64,000 nt of DNA from Telopea speciosissima (taxonomy: Eukaryota > Streptophyta > Magnoliopsida > Proteales > Proteaceae). The position numbers were made by a program, and so were the translations under genes. The stretch covers positions 11,557,001-11,621,000 of the forward strand of contig NC_057924.1 of NCBI RefSeq assembly GCF_018873765.1. Direction: 5' to 3'. The notes beneath the pieces were generated by a model. The model saw only the letters and a list, made by a program, of their open reading frames with translations, ran no database searches and was not told where the DNA came from. Positions 1-13,600 of the stretch are shown piece after piece. Position 1 is the stretch's first letter, and each line of letters opens with the position of its first letter.

Positions 1-23
1 TTTCTAGCGGTTATGGTGTTCTC

Positions 24-215
24 AGGAGAAAAGCAAGGTTCTAAATCTCGGTTTTGAGGCCGGTTTCACCAGCCAGGAAATCGAGATTTTTTAGGTTTCG
101 ACTGAAACCAGGTCGAAACCTGATACCTTTCCCCAACCAACTCAATACCATGGTTTCGAGGGCCAAACAATTGTTTTTTGCCCTGGTTTTTTCTGGGCAG
201 CCTATTTTGGACATT
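24..215. repeat. CGAAAC-rich dispersed repeat
   Basis: This is a short stretch with repeated gtttcga/tcgaaac words and a ggttctaaat end. Similar DNA is seen at 6880-7140 and 35305-35530. The boundaries are uncertain. Confidence 0.35.
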
Positions 216-1065
216 TCAAACATAATCCATTAAGTATTTTCACACCCAAAAAAAAAAAAATAAAAAATAAAAAATAAAAAATAAAAATCAAAATGGTACT
301 TGTGGTTTTTACCCAAGTTTGTATACACTGAATGATCTTGTAAAGTGTACACTAGCCTTATTATAAAATTTAACTGAACATATAGATAAACTACTGGAAG
401 TGTAAATAATCCATTTTAACAATATGGATGATACAACACTCATCATTCAATTCCACGAGGAGTTTCTTGGTGGGTCCAATCCACGAGCTGCGTACCACTG
501 AAGATGTGGTAGCCGTTCCTCAGAATGCAACACATATGTATCCCATGACATGTTTTGGGCCCAATTGTTTTGATAGTCCATTATTGCCCATTTATAAGCC
601 CCATCATCAACTTGTCCAAGATATCCCAATCTAGGGAAGGGCTCCCTGAGATTGTAAGAAGGTGGAGCTGACACACATGGTTGGGCTAGATATCCGAAGA
701 TGCTGTCGACAAATGATGACCCAACACCTGACCCATCCCCATATCCAAAAGATGCAGAAGATGCACCATGGCCACTTCCATATCCAAATGAAGCAGAAGA
801 TCCACCATGACCACCACGACCACCACCATATCCAAATGAACCGGCGTTCTCAAAGGATGGTCCACCAGCATATCCACTATACGGTCCATTCCCAGCATGT
901 GATGCTGATCCGACGCTTTTGAAGCCACTATCACCATGATGCGCTGGATTGGGACTTTCTTCTACGAAGGATGGCGTGTGCCAATTCCCAAATCCTCTAC
1001 TATCCCCCAAACTCATGGCTTCCATTGTGCCAGAGAAGCTTGATATATCCATTCCAGCTGCCTCC

Positions 1066-2209
1066 TGATGCAGATTCATCACCGAAATAAACTTGTTTTT
1101 AGGAATAAGTCTAGGGTTGGATTATATACATGTTGGGCCTTTGATCCCATGGGTTTTCAATGTAATAGGTCACTTTTATAGACCTAAAGTATGGGTAATA
1201 AGGTTGCATACGGGATTAGCTGTTTTAGTTCTATACTTAGTTTTATTTGTAATTTTTTTTTTGTGTTTTAAATTGAACTTGTTTGAACCAGTGATTCTAT
1301 TTAAGTGTAATTAGTAGATTTTCTTTTAAGTTGGTTTAGTGGTCATGTGACTACTTAAGTAAGTCACATGACTTTTTAAGTCATCCACTCCTCCCCACAG
1401 TTCATAGGGAGGATGTGCTTTGTAATAGTCGGCTAGGGGGGATTCTCCCACTCCTAGACTGAATAGGAAATAGGCCCTTTGGCCCTTATAAATAAATAAA
1501 ATCGTGGGGCTCCTCTTTACCTCACAATTTAAAAAATTACTCTTCAAGGCCGCTGCTGCAACTTGTCTTCTCCAAAGAGAATTGTCTTGTGTTTGATCAA
1601 GGCTGATCCGATTGACACCTTGCTGGGGGAAGCCCGGGTGGTTCGAATTGTTTACATTATCTTCTCCATTACTGTTACATTCAAGTTCTGGTTTCAAGCA
1701 TCATTCTACATCAACAAAATTCTGTTCAAGTTGTTCTTCATTCAACAAGTAAGTTTGAACTAATCCCAAACCCTAACCATTATCTTCTTCTCCTCTAGAC
1801 CATCCATAACCTATATAGCATAACCCAACCATCAGAACACTACCCAAAGCTGACCAAGTGTCCCTCTGTACTCGATCTAATTCTGGTCCCATTCTGCCCA
1901 GCAAACCCTAGTATCCCCACTCTCCTCTCTTTCCAAACCCTAACCCTAATCTCCATTAAACCAACATCCCTTGCTGCCGATTCAACCTATACCTTCTCTA
2001 GTTTTTTATTTATTTTTTTAATGAGACTATTATTGGAAGACTCCCATATATCTTCTAACCTTAACCCTAACATCAAACCTTAAAACCCACTAAACCCTAA
2101 CCCCAAAATTAACCTTTTCCATTCGTTTAACCCTAACCGAGTCACCCTTTGAAGAACAGGTTCTGATTTTGGTTTCTAGTTGGATTACATTCAATCTAAA
2201 ACTACATTA
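1066..2209 (+). mobile_element. Solo LTR, copy A
   Basis: The 1,144-bp unit starts tgatgcag and ends ctacatta, and is flanked by perfect 5-bp duplications cctcc (1061-1065 and 2210-2214). It aligns with copies at 16988-18161 and 59394-60746 (minus). It has a TATA-like ttataaataa near 1487 and a splice-donor-like gtaagt at 1749. The second half is rich in CCCTAA-like words but has no tandem array. No internal domain or second LTR is next to it, so it is a solo LTR left by recombination. It splits the hAT pseudogene. Confidence 0.85.
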
Positions 2210-2981
2210 CCTCCTCAGTAGGTGTAAACCGCCTGGCGCCTACGAGGACCTCGAGTGTAGCCTCTCCCGGTACGAGCACCATAATCCTCATCCTGCGTGG
2301 CATGAGTGAATTGAATCTTCCCTGTGAATCTTTGTGGCTCCGGCTCCGGCTCCTGAATCATCTGGTCTTCGCATAAGGCTGCTAGCTATCACCACCACCA
2401 CCATCATGAAGAATGGAACCACTCCTCAAACTCATCAGCTCCACTACTACCGGGTGGGCCTCAAATAGACGTGGAGTCTTTGAGTGAACTCTACTCTCTA
2501 CTGCCATATAACTCTTCCACTTTAGCACCCATTTGTGAAGCAATCTCACTTTTGGGCTGACCCCTAGCCTCATCTAACAAAGGCTCACCTTGATTTCTGG
2601 CCCATTCATAAAGGGGATCCTCCTCATCTTCATCCAACTGGAAGATTTCGGCCAACTCGTTTGGGATTGTATCGTTCTCTATACCAAGGTGTATGTGCTC
2701 CTGTCTCAATCTCATATTATAAGGTACATAAACCAAGTCCTCAAGCCTCATTGCACTCAATCGTTTCCGCCTCTTGGAGTATATAAGGTTGAACATGCTC
2801 CAGTTGCGCTCACACCAAGTGGCAGAACATGTCTAGAAAAACACTTTAACTGTTATCTTGGATAGGTTGGGTGAATCTCTGCCATATTGCAACCACCATT
2901 GAGCTGCATAAGAGCCTTAAAGAGTATTGTTAGGTTATAGTAAATGAAGGTGCATACTTAAACATGAATGGAAAGACTAAG

Positions 2982-3737
2982 TGATGTATCTAGGCTGTAT
3001 GCCAAAAAGTACAGCCAGAACCGCAAGTGTAGGGATTACCCTACACCAACAGAAAAATCGTGGGCTGATGTTTGAATTTATTTTTAATTTGTAGTTATGT
3101 TTCAGCCATTAGTCTATATATGCATGTAATCAGCTCTTGAGAGCCCCACGATTTGAATGAATAGAAAAGTTTGCTTATGCAATGTTGAAATCTTGAGATA
3201 GGATAGGTGAGATGCCTAGGGTTAGATACCCATTCCCTTCCCTATCCCCTTCCATTGATTCTAGGTTTCAAAATCCTAAGGCTGTCCAATCGATCTCAAG
3301 AGTTCTTCAAGTTGCTGGGATTTCTTCTGCAGATTGTTCTCATCAATATCTTGGAACTACATCAACAAATTATTGCTGCCAAGATCCATCATCATCAGTC
3401 AACAGACCAGGAAATAACCCCCACCATCAATCTCAAGAGAAACTAGGGTTTTTCAAAACCCTAAAAGCTGATCAATCTCCTTTTCTCTCTGTTCGATCGT
3501 GCTCTTTATTTTGTGGTTTCTTCCTACATCTATAAAGTTCTTCTTTCTACATCTATAAGGTTCATTCAACCCTATTTGCAGCTTCAACAGGTCACTGATT
3601 TGTGGGATTCTATTATTTATTTCTCTTGTTCACTTGTGGTTACCAATCCCATTGTTTTCTTTCTTGTTCACTGGAGGTTACCAATCTGGTCCTACCTGGG
3701 ATTAGACCTATTCAGGTTCTATTCTTACGTTACTTAG
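2982..3737 (+). repeat. Possible degenerate LTR-like repeat
   Basis: The sequence starts tgatgtat. Its end region (ctggtcctacctgggattag) resembles the end of solo LTR C, and it separates recognisable parts of the hAT pseudogene. No target duplication or clean right end was found. Intron sequence of the dead transposase is the alternative. Confidence 0.3.
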
Positions 3738-4684
3738 GTGATTGAACCAACCAACAACAGTGCCATCCTGAGCCGTAACCACCACTGTCTGACCGAAACT
3801 CCCAGTGCCACCTCTGAATCCTTTCATCTGTATCCATTTCAGTTGTTGGAACCAGTGTTAGCATCAATAGGTTAAATTATAATTGCAGTAGTTCTTAACT
3901 ACCAAACAATGTACTACTCTCACCTCTTAAATGATAGTTGACTGTTTATTTGGATCTGGCTTAAGCCTAGCGACCATTATGTGAACTGCTTTTATCAGAT
4001 CTTGTCTCATCCCAAGTCTATGCTTGTATTGTTACTTAGGATTCAGATAGTATGCTGAAAACAATGCCAGGTACAATAATAAGAAAATAAAGGATAATTT
4101 GACAAGTTGAATAGAGGTCAAGAAAGTAACAACTCACCAGCCTTAATTATGTAGTGGATGCATGAGCTGCCTCTCTCAATGATCCCTGATAATGGAAATG
4201 AACCTTGTGTTGCCTCATCTGTATAATGTCTCTACTTGCATGAAGTTATGATGGACTGTCTAGTGGGTCCAGTCCAACTATCACAAATCATAGTTATTCC
4301 ATAATATACCCACATTGGCTTCAGACCCTCAATATGCTCAATCAACTCTTCCTTGTGGTGGGGCAAATAAACATTATACATCTCAAATGCTGTGGGCTCC
4401 TTCAAACCTGGGCCAGCTCTACCTATCTCGTCTAACATGTTCTGAAAGTATGGCTTTGTAGTGGCATTGACTGGAATGCTGTGGTAGAAAGCCCACTTGG
4501 AGAAAGCAATCCCCACTTTCTCCTTCACACTAGTTCACATCTGCTTCAGTTTCTTTTGTTTCTGGTCCTGTATTGGAAAGCGGGCAGGATTTGACTGAAG
4601 GACCTCAACAACTAGGTCACAGGCTAGGGGTGGAGGTTGTAGGGCTGGATATCGTGGGGTTGGACCTGGGCCCCTCACACTTTG

Positions 4685-4884
4685 ACTCCTCCTAAATGGA
4701 ATCTCTGACTCTTTGTGTTTCAACCTCCTCCTCCTCCCGTGTAGCTTTGGCTCTGGTTCATCTCTAGCCTGTCTAGATGAACCAACTCCTCCTAAATGGA
4801 ATCTCTAGCTCTGTGTGTTTCAACCTCCTCCTCCTTCGGTGTAGCTGTGGCTCTGGCTCATCTCTAGCCTGTCTAGATGAACCA
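4685..4884. repeat. 100-bp tandem duplication inside the hAT pseudogene
   Basis: Two copies start actcctcctaaatggaatct at 4685 and 4785 and differ by a few substitutions. They lie in the linker between the BED and DUF659-like blocks. Confidence 0.8.
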
Positions 4885-5395
4885 ACTCCCTTGGCTATCT
4901 GTATCATTCTCTCTTGGTCCATTCTAAACTACTCTCTAACCTTGCCCTCCTAATTTCTGCAGCCTCTGTCGATGTTTGTGCATCATCCCAATCTGGCTCC
5001 TCACTATCATAATCCTCCTCCCCTAACTCAAGCATTCTCTCTAGACATGCATCAAAAAATCATCCCTGGCTGGCCTCGTTTCCCTCCTAGCTTCTACCCT
5101 GCTCCTACAAATGCATTGCCATAGCCCTCTTTATCTCACTTGGCACATTAAGGCAGCCCATGACATTCTTGTCACCATCAACAAGACGCCACTTGAGTCT
5201 AGTGGCCCCACCTCCTCCAATTCTCTTCTTACAATAATTGCATTCAGATTTCTTCTTGTCAGAAAGGGGTCTCCCATGCAGCCATGCAGTGTTCCCCCCA
5301 CCTTGGCCAACCATTATGCAGCACTAGTTGGTACATTGTTGCAACAAGAACACAAAGATTATTAATATGTAGACTTTCAAATATGGCTCCTAAAC

Positions 5396-5927
5396 AACAA
5401 CAAAGCATAAGTATGATATTTTTACCTTTTAAAAACATATTTTAATTATTTCAATAATTACTAATTAATTAATAACCATCAATTAATTAAAGATCATCAC
5501 ATTACTAATCAAATACAACTGAAAACATAACCCCTCTACTTTTATTAATTTTCTTCATTTTTCAAACTAAAATAGATTATTCCTCGTATTTATTTTTCAT
5601 TTTTTTTTTGCATTTCAGCAATTATTTTTCAAATATCTGAAAATAAAAATAAAAAATAACAATAATAAAAATATTTCGATACTGTCATGCCGTGGATCGG
5701 CCAACGGTGTTAACATATATTAAATAGGTGTCCATCCATCATATATAACCCTTACTTTTTTTCAAAAATATGTTGTGGGAAAATGTTTTCTTAAAAGAGA
5801 AAATAAATATCCGACTCCATAGAGTCGTAGATCGGGCCATTCTAACTAACATTAAATTTTTAAAGGATTCTACAATGTATTGTAGTGTATAGTAACAAAA
5901 AATTGAATTTGGGGAGAAACTATTCCT
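5396..5927. other. AT-rich non-coding stretch
   Basis: This stretch is mostly taat/aaat-rich sequence upstream of the hAT pseudogene. No coding frame, repeat pair or RNA gene was recognised. Confidence 0.5.
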
Positions 5928-5930
5928 TTA

Positions 5931-6714
5931 GGGCCCGTTTGTTTAAAGGGGATAGTGGGGTGGGAGAGCATGACATGTGGGACCCACCTGTAGTAAGGGT
6001 GAAAGACGGGAAAGGTAAAGGGTAGGAGAGTCACTATTCATCTCCACCCCAAGTCATTTGGATAGAAGTTTTTAGGAATGGAAGATAAGGGATTTGGATA
6101 GATTTTTGTAGGAATCGGAGATATCAGTATTTCCAACACGACTCTTCTGCTCAGGTCATCTGAGACGACTCCAATCAGGATTTCCCCCAATTTTTTTTAT
6201 TTCTTTTCATTGTTGCTGTTTTATCCCAGGGTGGTTGTTCTTCCCCTACGCAAGAGGAGATCTTGGACTATCATTCTCCGAGGTTGAATCTTCTTTTGAT
6301 CATGTATTTTTTAAAAAAAAATCCTGAATAAAAAATAAGAATATACTTCAATCGAACCCAAAGGAGAGAGTAAAAGTGAGGGCTAGGGTTCATGGCCCTG
6401 GAGATTGCCGACCTTTGAAGCAGTCACTGCATATGATTCTAGATGGAAAAGGATGAAGAAGACAACAAAGGAGTTTATGAGACAGCGCAACACGATTCAA
6501 AGTCCTTGCAATTTTGGTGCAGTCCCACCGATTTGGGCTGACTTTGCAAGGGGATGGGGTGGGGGAAATGGTAGACCACGTGGGCCGACCAGAAAAAGTA
6601 GGTTGTCTACCCAATTTCCTACTCTAATTAATCAAACGCCCAACCAATCGATTGGGGTGGGAAAGTCCGTACAACAATCCCACACCATTAAAATTCCACC
6701 AATCAAACGGGGCC
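5931..6714. mobile_element. Putative PIF/Harbinger-type non-autonomous element
   Basis: Terminal inverted repeats gggcccgtttg at the left and caaacggggcc at the right differ at one position. They are flanked by TTA on both sides (5928-5930 and 6715-6717), the target duplication typical of PIF/Harbinger elements. The 784-bp interior has no transposase. Short frames inside it are not convincing genes. Confidence 0.6.
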
Positions 6715-6879
6715 TTAAGCTTCAAGCTTCAAATGAGTGTCTAGCACGGTTGATGAAGTGGCGGATGCAAGAAATCTAAGTTAGATGTTGATTTCAGGAA
6801 AAAAAGTAGAGCTTTGGGCAAAATTGGCTATCCAGTGTCAAAACTTGCAAAATCCCCTTTTTCTTGGTCAAAACCGTGC

Positions 6880-7140
6880 TCGAAATGAGCAAGTTTCGGT
6901 GGAGTTTGAGTATTAAAAGGCCTTGGTCCAACCATGTTTCGGTCGAAAAAGTGTCGAAACCATGCGAAACTCATTTAAACAATGTACTTTGACATTTTGA
7001 CCCTTAATTTTGTCTTGGTTTCTTGCGAAACCAAAATTTAGAACCATGGAGAAAAGAGGCGAAACCTCAAAATTTTGCCAAAATTAGTTGAAGATTTTCG
7101 CCGAAATGAGTTGAAATGACCAAAATGGCCGAAATTTTGG
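6880..7140. repeat. CGAAAC-rich dispersed repeat
   Basis: Repeated tttcggt, gtcgaaac and cgaaatg words lie upstream of RPA43, with atttagaacc near 7045. It resembles 24-215. No target duplication was identified. Confidence 0.35.
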
Positions 7141-7633
7141 CCAAAGTATGTCTACAGAGTTGACCATTGCTTTGTTTCGAGGCCTCTCAATACTTGGAAA
7201 AATTATAAAAAATCCGTGCAAGTGCTTTTGGCCTCCCTTGTATGAAACTAGGATAAAGGAAGGATTCAATTTTAGATACGTATTTTGTTTCTTTTTAAGA
7301 TTCATCATCACACGAGTTTCTCACTACTTACGAGAAATAAAATTTATGCCAAAATGTGAAGTTTGAATATGCTACTTCTTTAGCTTCAAACCTAGCTTAC
7401 ATGAGGCTAATTTGAATCTGGCTTAGTTGGTATATATGCCAAAATTTGGAGTTTTAATGTACCTTAATTGGTTAAAACCACATGATTCAATTTATTATTT
7501 TCTTTTTTTAACCAAGTATCTAGGGTTCAGTGTCAGTGCCAGCTGACATGAGGCTAATCACGTATAGGAGCTTCTTATTATTCTTTAAATGACAGGCCTT
7601 CTTACATGTAAAGGTGATTGTACTTGCAGAGTA

Positions 7634-10600
7634 ATGGATGGATTGAAGGTTTCTGATGCAAATTTAGTTGTTTATATACATCCGTCAAAGGCAAACAGGG
7701 TTCGTCAAGCGCTTCGAGGGGAGCTAAGTTCACTGCTTTTTAAGTATGCAATCTCTCTCTCGCTTCCTACATCTGTTGATCTCTCCTTCTTTGTTTTTTT
7801 TTCATTAGTTGTTACTCTGAAAGTTGATCTGACCTGATCACCTGATTGATTTCATGAATTGCTTGCATTACAAATAATCATCTCCAACCACTTCAATGTT
7901 CTTAATAATTGTTTTTATTTTTTTCTGGGGAGTGATTATATTTTTTCGGGAGAGCATGGATTGTGTGGTTCAAGACTCAAATTTAACACTGGGGTTCGTG
8001 TTTGGGAAGTGGTCTGTGTTATATTTGTCAATTGTGTATTAATTCAATTTATTGGTTTCTGTGGTGTGAAACAACTCAAGATTATTGATTTGTTTCATTT
8101 GTATTATTTATATCGTTCAATTGAAATGAGTTTTTATAAACTTGTACTTACAAAGTTTATTTAGTTGAGTGGGGCCGTATGCTCAATCACTGGTGAATTA
8201 ACTTTGACAAGTCATTAAATAGTAATATAAATAAAACTTTTTAGTGTATCCATATATAATGGTCTCCATTGCAACATGTTCGTCCCCTGTTTTTGTCCTG
8301 TTTCATGCTTTTCCCTTCTAATTGTATAAATTGCCATTCCATAACCATTGGTAAAATGTCATACAAAGATACACATGTGTAATCTACATGTCTAAGACCC
8401 CTTTTACTTACCTAACTGATTTAAACTTTTGGGTCTTAAGACAATCTGATTACATATCTCTTAAAAGGAGATCAACTTGATCCTATTTAGAACCTATGAC
8501 CAGACTTCCAACTTATCTAAACTGTTTTTGATTGACCTTATCTGATCCAAAAGTCAACTAATTTAAACAAGTAAATCATACCACATGACTGTACAATTGA
8601 TACATAATTACAGTCTTACAGATAAATTGGATTGTTTAAAATCAAATCCAACTTGAATTGTTCTACTGGTGCAATGGTTCCACTCATAAAAGCATATCAA
8701 AACTAAGCCTTTTGAATGCCCATAGCCCAGCCTAAGATTTGTATCCTTTCTTTTCTATATATATAACCCGAGTCCTGAAACCCTAATTTATCTGCCATTC
8801 TCAACACTTCAAGTTTTTGCACTTCCAAACCCTCTTCAATCAGTCTTACACCAAGTAGGGGTGAAAACGTGGTGGGTTTTGCATCATTCACTTGGACCCT
8901 ATTTTGATTCCTTCAAATCCGGCCCTACCCTTACTTTCATGTGTCTGAAAAATGAAAATCAATAACTGCTATGATCATCAAACATAAAACCTAGGTCCAC
9001 CCCTCCCATTTTCCTTGTGTTGTTCATTGAGACAGAGTGGGGTCGTGTAGAACTCCTACTAACCAATCAAAAGCAGAGGTAATAGAGAAAAGGAGAATTC
9101 TGAGGAATAAGAGTTCCTAAATTTTAACTCTAACTCCATACATTGAAAAAAACCTATCGATTACTCCCCTTTGTCCATCGTCTTTCTTGAAAGAAAGAAG
9201 AATAGAAGAGTCTCACAGGACAGCAGACATCTTTGGTGTAAAATTCTATTAGATTAGAGCTTACATAATCTTACCACAACCTAAAATTTTCATGGATTAA
9301 ACCTGCCTCTGCTCTGTACCTGCTAAAGCCTACACCATACCTGCTCCAATGAGGGCTGGAAGGTTGGATTATCCACTTATATTCTTCCTCAACAAACCCA
9401 ACTCTCCAATTTCCATCACTCCATTCAAGCAATACCTCTTCCATGTGTGAACAATAAATACTCGATGATTGCAATTGTTTCCATGTTTCTGCTGATCTAT
9501 AAATGAATTGTTCTGCCTCTTGAAAGTTGTACCGATGGGTTTGGATTCAGATTTTCTTTATTTCTCCAACTTGTGATATGAATTGACAGCTCTGGATTTG
9601 TTGGTGGACTACATTGGCTATTTCACTCATATGGTTTGTTGCTACTTTGTATGCTAAGTTCTATATGTGGATTCACTGACCAGGTATGCTGGTTTTCTTC
9701 AACAGATATAATGAAGTATTTGATGGGGTTGTTTTGGTTTATGATATATTAGCTCAAAGTAAAAGTGCAAAGATTCTTCCTGGACTTTCCCCTTATTTTG
9801 GAGTCAATGTAAAAGCAAAACTCTTACTTTTTTCTCCAAAGCCAGACATGCTGTTAGGTACATGTGACATGACCCTTCATAAGTTATGGATACAGTATTA
9901 TTGTTTTTTTTTTTTAAATAAAATATTTATCAGTGTCTTCTTAAGGTACTCTTTACTCCATTTCAGAAATATTTGACTTGTAGTTATTGTTGCTTACCAG
10001 AAGTTATGATATTTTAAATCAGAGCCGTTAGCTTGTAAAAGGTGTCATCGACTTTTGAAGGAATTTTTAGGACTGTTAAAGTCTCCACGTTGGGGGTACA
10101 TGACCCATATGTACCGTGGGGGTACGTATGTGTCATGTACCCTTTACACCTCACCTTCTATTTGCTGAACTTTCTATTTCTCTTAGGTTTCTATTTTAGC
10201 TAAGTTTCTATTTCTGTGTAATTTGGTTTAGGAAGGTTTCTCTTCCATGTGATGTAATCTTTCTCTTTAAATAATACAATTGAGAGGGGGAGAGACAACC
10301 AAGGAAGTCTGCGACTTCTCTTTGCAGTCTCTCCCATCGTCTCCTTCTTCTCTTCTCCGTCTCTTCTTCTCCTTCTCCTTGATCTCTGGTTTATTAATTG
10401 CTTCATTGTTACTTGGTATCAGAGCAGTAAATAAACCAGAGATCAATCCTCCTTTCATGTGGTTTTGAGAGTCTCTTTAGAGACAGGAATCGATATTGTC
10501 TGCAACACTCCCTGTGTTTTCTACCTGCTGCTAATGTCCTAGTTCTTCGCAGTACACATATGAACTAGGGATTCCTCTTGTCTACCATTGCTGCTTATGA

Positions 10601-13600
10601 AGATTTCTAACTACTAAAGTCAGAATTATGAAGATTTTGTTTGCAGTTTCTAAATCTAGGAATTTTCTACCAGAATATTGAAGTTCAAGCTTTTTTCCCC
10701 CTCCCAACTGATGAGGTTTATCTTCCTGGAGCTGTTTTCTACTACCTAGAGGTACCTTCAATCCAAATCTGGGGGCTAATTTGTGGCTTGATTTCATGGA
10801 AATTGGTTTATCCTTTCTTCTGGCGGATGCTCTGTTTTTAGATCAACTTACAGACCTATTGTTTGGTTTATATCTCTTGGTTATCCTACACAATTAGGCT
10901 CATATTTGGGGTTTATCTTCCCTACTACAGTACCTTCTTTGGTTCTTATTTCAGGTCATTCTGATCTCCAATTTTGCATTCCTAAGACTACACGCTGCCG
11001 GTAGGAGCTAATACACGTGTTTGATATTTTTTGTTGTCTTTACTGCTTGCTACTGGTTTTGACAGATTCTGCTGTTCACAAACCACTTTTACTACCTGCT
11101 ACTACCACTGGTACTACTCTTTTATTGGTTTTGGTCCTCTATGGCTGAGTCTAAGCTTCCCACTGATATATTACATATTCAGATTACTACTATCAAGTTT
11201 AATGGTGTCTCTAACTACCTTCTATGGGCTCAAGCTGTGCAAGTTTACATTCATGCAAAGGGTAAGATCAAGTACCTCACTGATGACCCCCCTATCATTG
11301 ATCCTAAGGATTCTACTACTGCTACTGCTCACGATGACTGGATGCATGAGAATTCTACTATTAAATTCTGGTTATGGAACAATATTGAACATTGCGTTGT
11401 TGCTAATGTGATGTTTCACACACTTGCTAAAGGTGTTTGGGAAGATCTTCGTGAAAGTTACTCCCAAGAGAAAAATATTTCCCGTACCTATGAACTTTAT
11501 GAGAAACTGTTCCACTTCTCTGAGGGTGAGAAATCTCTAAATGACTACTTCAGTACATATAAAGGATACCTTGAAGAGCTCCAGGTATATTAGACCCTCA
11601 CTACTAATCTGGAGCAATTGAAGCAACAACGGGCTGAGTTTCATGTTGCCAAATTTTTGGCTGGTCTTTACCCTGATTATCAAGCTGTCAAGAGTCAGCT
11701 TCTTACTGAAGAAAAGGTGCCCTCTCTCAATGAGGTCTTCTCTTGCTTGCATCGTTTAGTTACTGCACCTTCCACGGTCACTTCTTCTGCTCCTTCTAAG
11801 GACAGTTCTGCATTCATTGCTGCCCGCGGTCGAGGTTCTAGTAGAGGCCGTGGTCAGTACCGTGGACGTGGTCGTGGTTCTACTGGTTGTTGTACAGGTG
11901 GACAGCTCTTTGACAAATCCTCTCCCCAGTGCACTTATTGTGGGAAGCCTAATCATACTGTTGACACTTGTTGGGCAAAACATGGTCGATCAGAGTGGGC
12001 TAACGAGGTAGTCAATACTACCACCTTTGACATTCCTACTGATCACATCATTACTAGTGACTCCACCCATGCATCTTCATCAGGAGTTTCCTCCACTAGG
12101 TCAGTGTCACGTGATGTCTATAACAAAATCCTCAAGCATCTCCAACAGCTTGAATCTACATCTTCTTCCACTTCCACAGCTATCTTAGCCCACACAAGTA
12201 ACTCCGCTTTTATTTCTTCAACTTCCATCCTGTGGATTATTGACTCTGGTGCTTCTTGCCATATGACTGGTAAGTTTGACCTATTTTCTTCCATTTCTAA
12301 ACTTTATACTTCCTCTCTTGTTGTTCTAGCTGATGGATCTTCTACTAAAGTTACAGGTCATGGGGTGGTCGCTTCCTCATCCTCCATGAACCTTTCTCCT
12401 GTTCTTTTTGTTCCTAAAATGCCTCTAAGTCTTTTATCTGTTAGTCAACTTTCCAAGTCCCTTAACTGTTCCATTACTTTCTTTCTTATTGTGTTTTCCA
12501 GGAACTTCAGACCAGGAGGACGATTGGTGGAGGGCTTGAATAGTCCGGACTATACTATTTGGATGGCACTGATCCTTCTACTGTTGCTGCTGCCTCTGCT
12601 AGTCTATCTCCTCTTCAGTGGCATTTTTGTTTTGGACATCCCTCCTTATCTAAGCTTCAGTTGATGGTTCCAAGTTGTCGTTCTCTATCCCATATTGAGT
12701 GTGAAGCATGTGAATTCGGGAAGCATCATCGCTCTTCGTTTCCTGCTTGTAGTGTTGCCCGTAGCTCGTCTTTATTTTCTTTGGTCCATTCTGACATTTG
12801 GGGTTCTTGTTGTGTCAGCAATAGGTTAGGGTTTTCTTATTTTGTTAGTTTTGTTGATGACCATTCTTGGTTAACTTGGGTCTATTTGTTAAAGGATCGG
12901 TCACAATTTCTTTCAGTGTTTCACATTCCAGTTTGATGCTTCTATTAAAGTTTTTCGTTTTGATAATGTCCTTGAGTTTACTCAACGTGACATCTCTGAA
13001 TTTTGTTTATCCAAAGGCATGATTCATCAAATGAGTTGTTCGTATACTCCCCATAGTTGCCATGGCGTCCTGGCGCTGGAGAGGGCTGCATGGCGACCTA
13101 CGCCATGGCGACCCTCTTTGATTTCTTCTTCCTGACTCTCTTTCCCTCTTCGATTTCTTCTTCCTGTCTTCGATTTCTTCTTCCCTCTTCGATTTCTTCT
13201 TTCCCTCTTCAATTTCTTTCGATTTCTTCTTCGATTTCTTCTTCCTGTCTTCTTTCCCTCTTCGATTTCTTCTTCCTGTCTTCTTTCCCTCTTCGATTTC
13301 TTCTTTCCCTCTTCGATTTCTTCTTCGATTTCTGAATTTTCTTCTTAAAACTTGAGAAACAATAGAGAAAAAATAAAACATGGCTTGAGTATACATCTAT
13401 TAACACATTAAAAATAGAGAAAATAAAAAATAAAACATGGTTGACATGCTCGCCATGGCAACGCCATGGCGGGCGACATGTCGATATATCGACGTGACAC
13501 CCCTCCACCGACTTAGATCGCCGTGACGCCGTGACAACTATGATACTCCCCAACAAAATGGGGTTGCCGAAAGGAAAAATAGACGTTTGTTAGAAGTTGC

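Larger units (their letters stand above)
447..5340 (-). pseudogene. Decayed hAT-like transposase gene (BED, DUF659-like, hAT dimerisation)
   Basis: Read on the minus strand from right to left. A BED-type zinc-finger start (5314-5105) has CNYC followed by a Gly-rich run and LKWRL. A DUF659-like block (4528-4232) contains FSKWAFYHSIP and GPGLKEPT and ends near CDSWTG. The C-terminal dimerisation block (about 2935-2491) contains WWLQYGRDSPNL, CERNWSMFNLIYSKR and DLVYVPYN. A Gly/Tyr/Ser-rich tail (1065-447) ends in a Trp-rich stretch. The catalytic middle is not recognisable. A TAG falls inside the dimerisation block just before TCSATWCERN, a 100-bp tandem duplication lies at 4685-4884, and a solo LTR interrupts the tail. 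It cannot make an active protein. Plants carry many such hAT relatives; the exact family is not settled. Confidence 0.75.

Noticed and set aside
1770..2160. CCCTAA-like words suggesting interstitial telomere
   Set aside because: The words are scattered, not in a perfect tandem array. They belong to solo LTR A and recur in copies B and C.
6405..6779. 124-residue open frame
   Set aside because: It runs across the right end of the putative Harbinger-type element and has no recognisable domain.
10414..10425. tRNA-like text tggtatcagagc as a tRNA gene
   Set aside because: It is the primer-binding site complementary to tRNA-Met next to an LTR. The same applies at 20960 and at 32599-32610.
13007..13396. 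Lys/Arg/Glu-rich open frames on the minus strand
   Set aside because: They come from the cttcgatttcttc repeat inside the 491-bp element. The frames are compositional artefacts.
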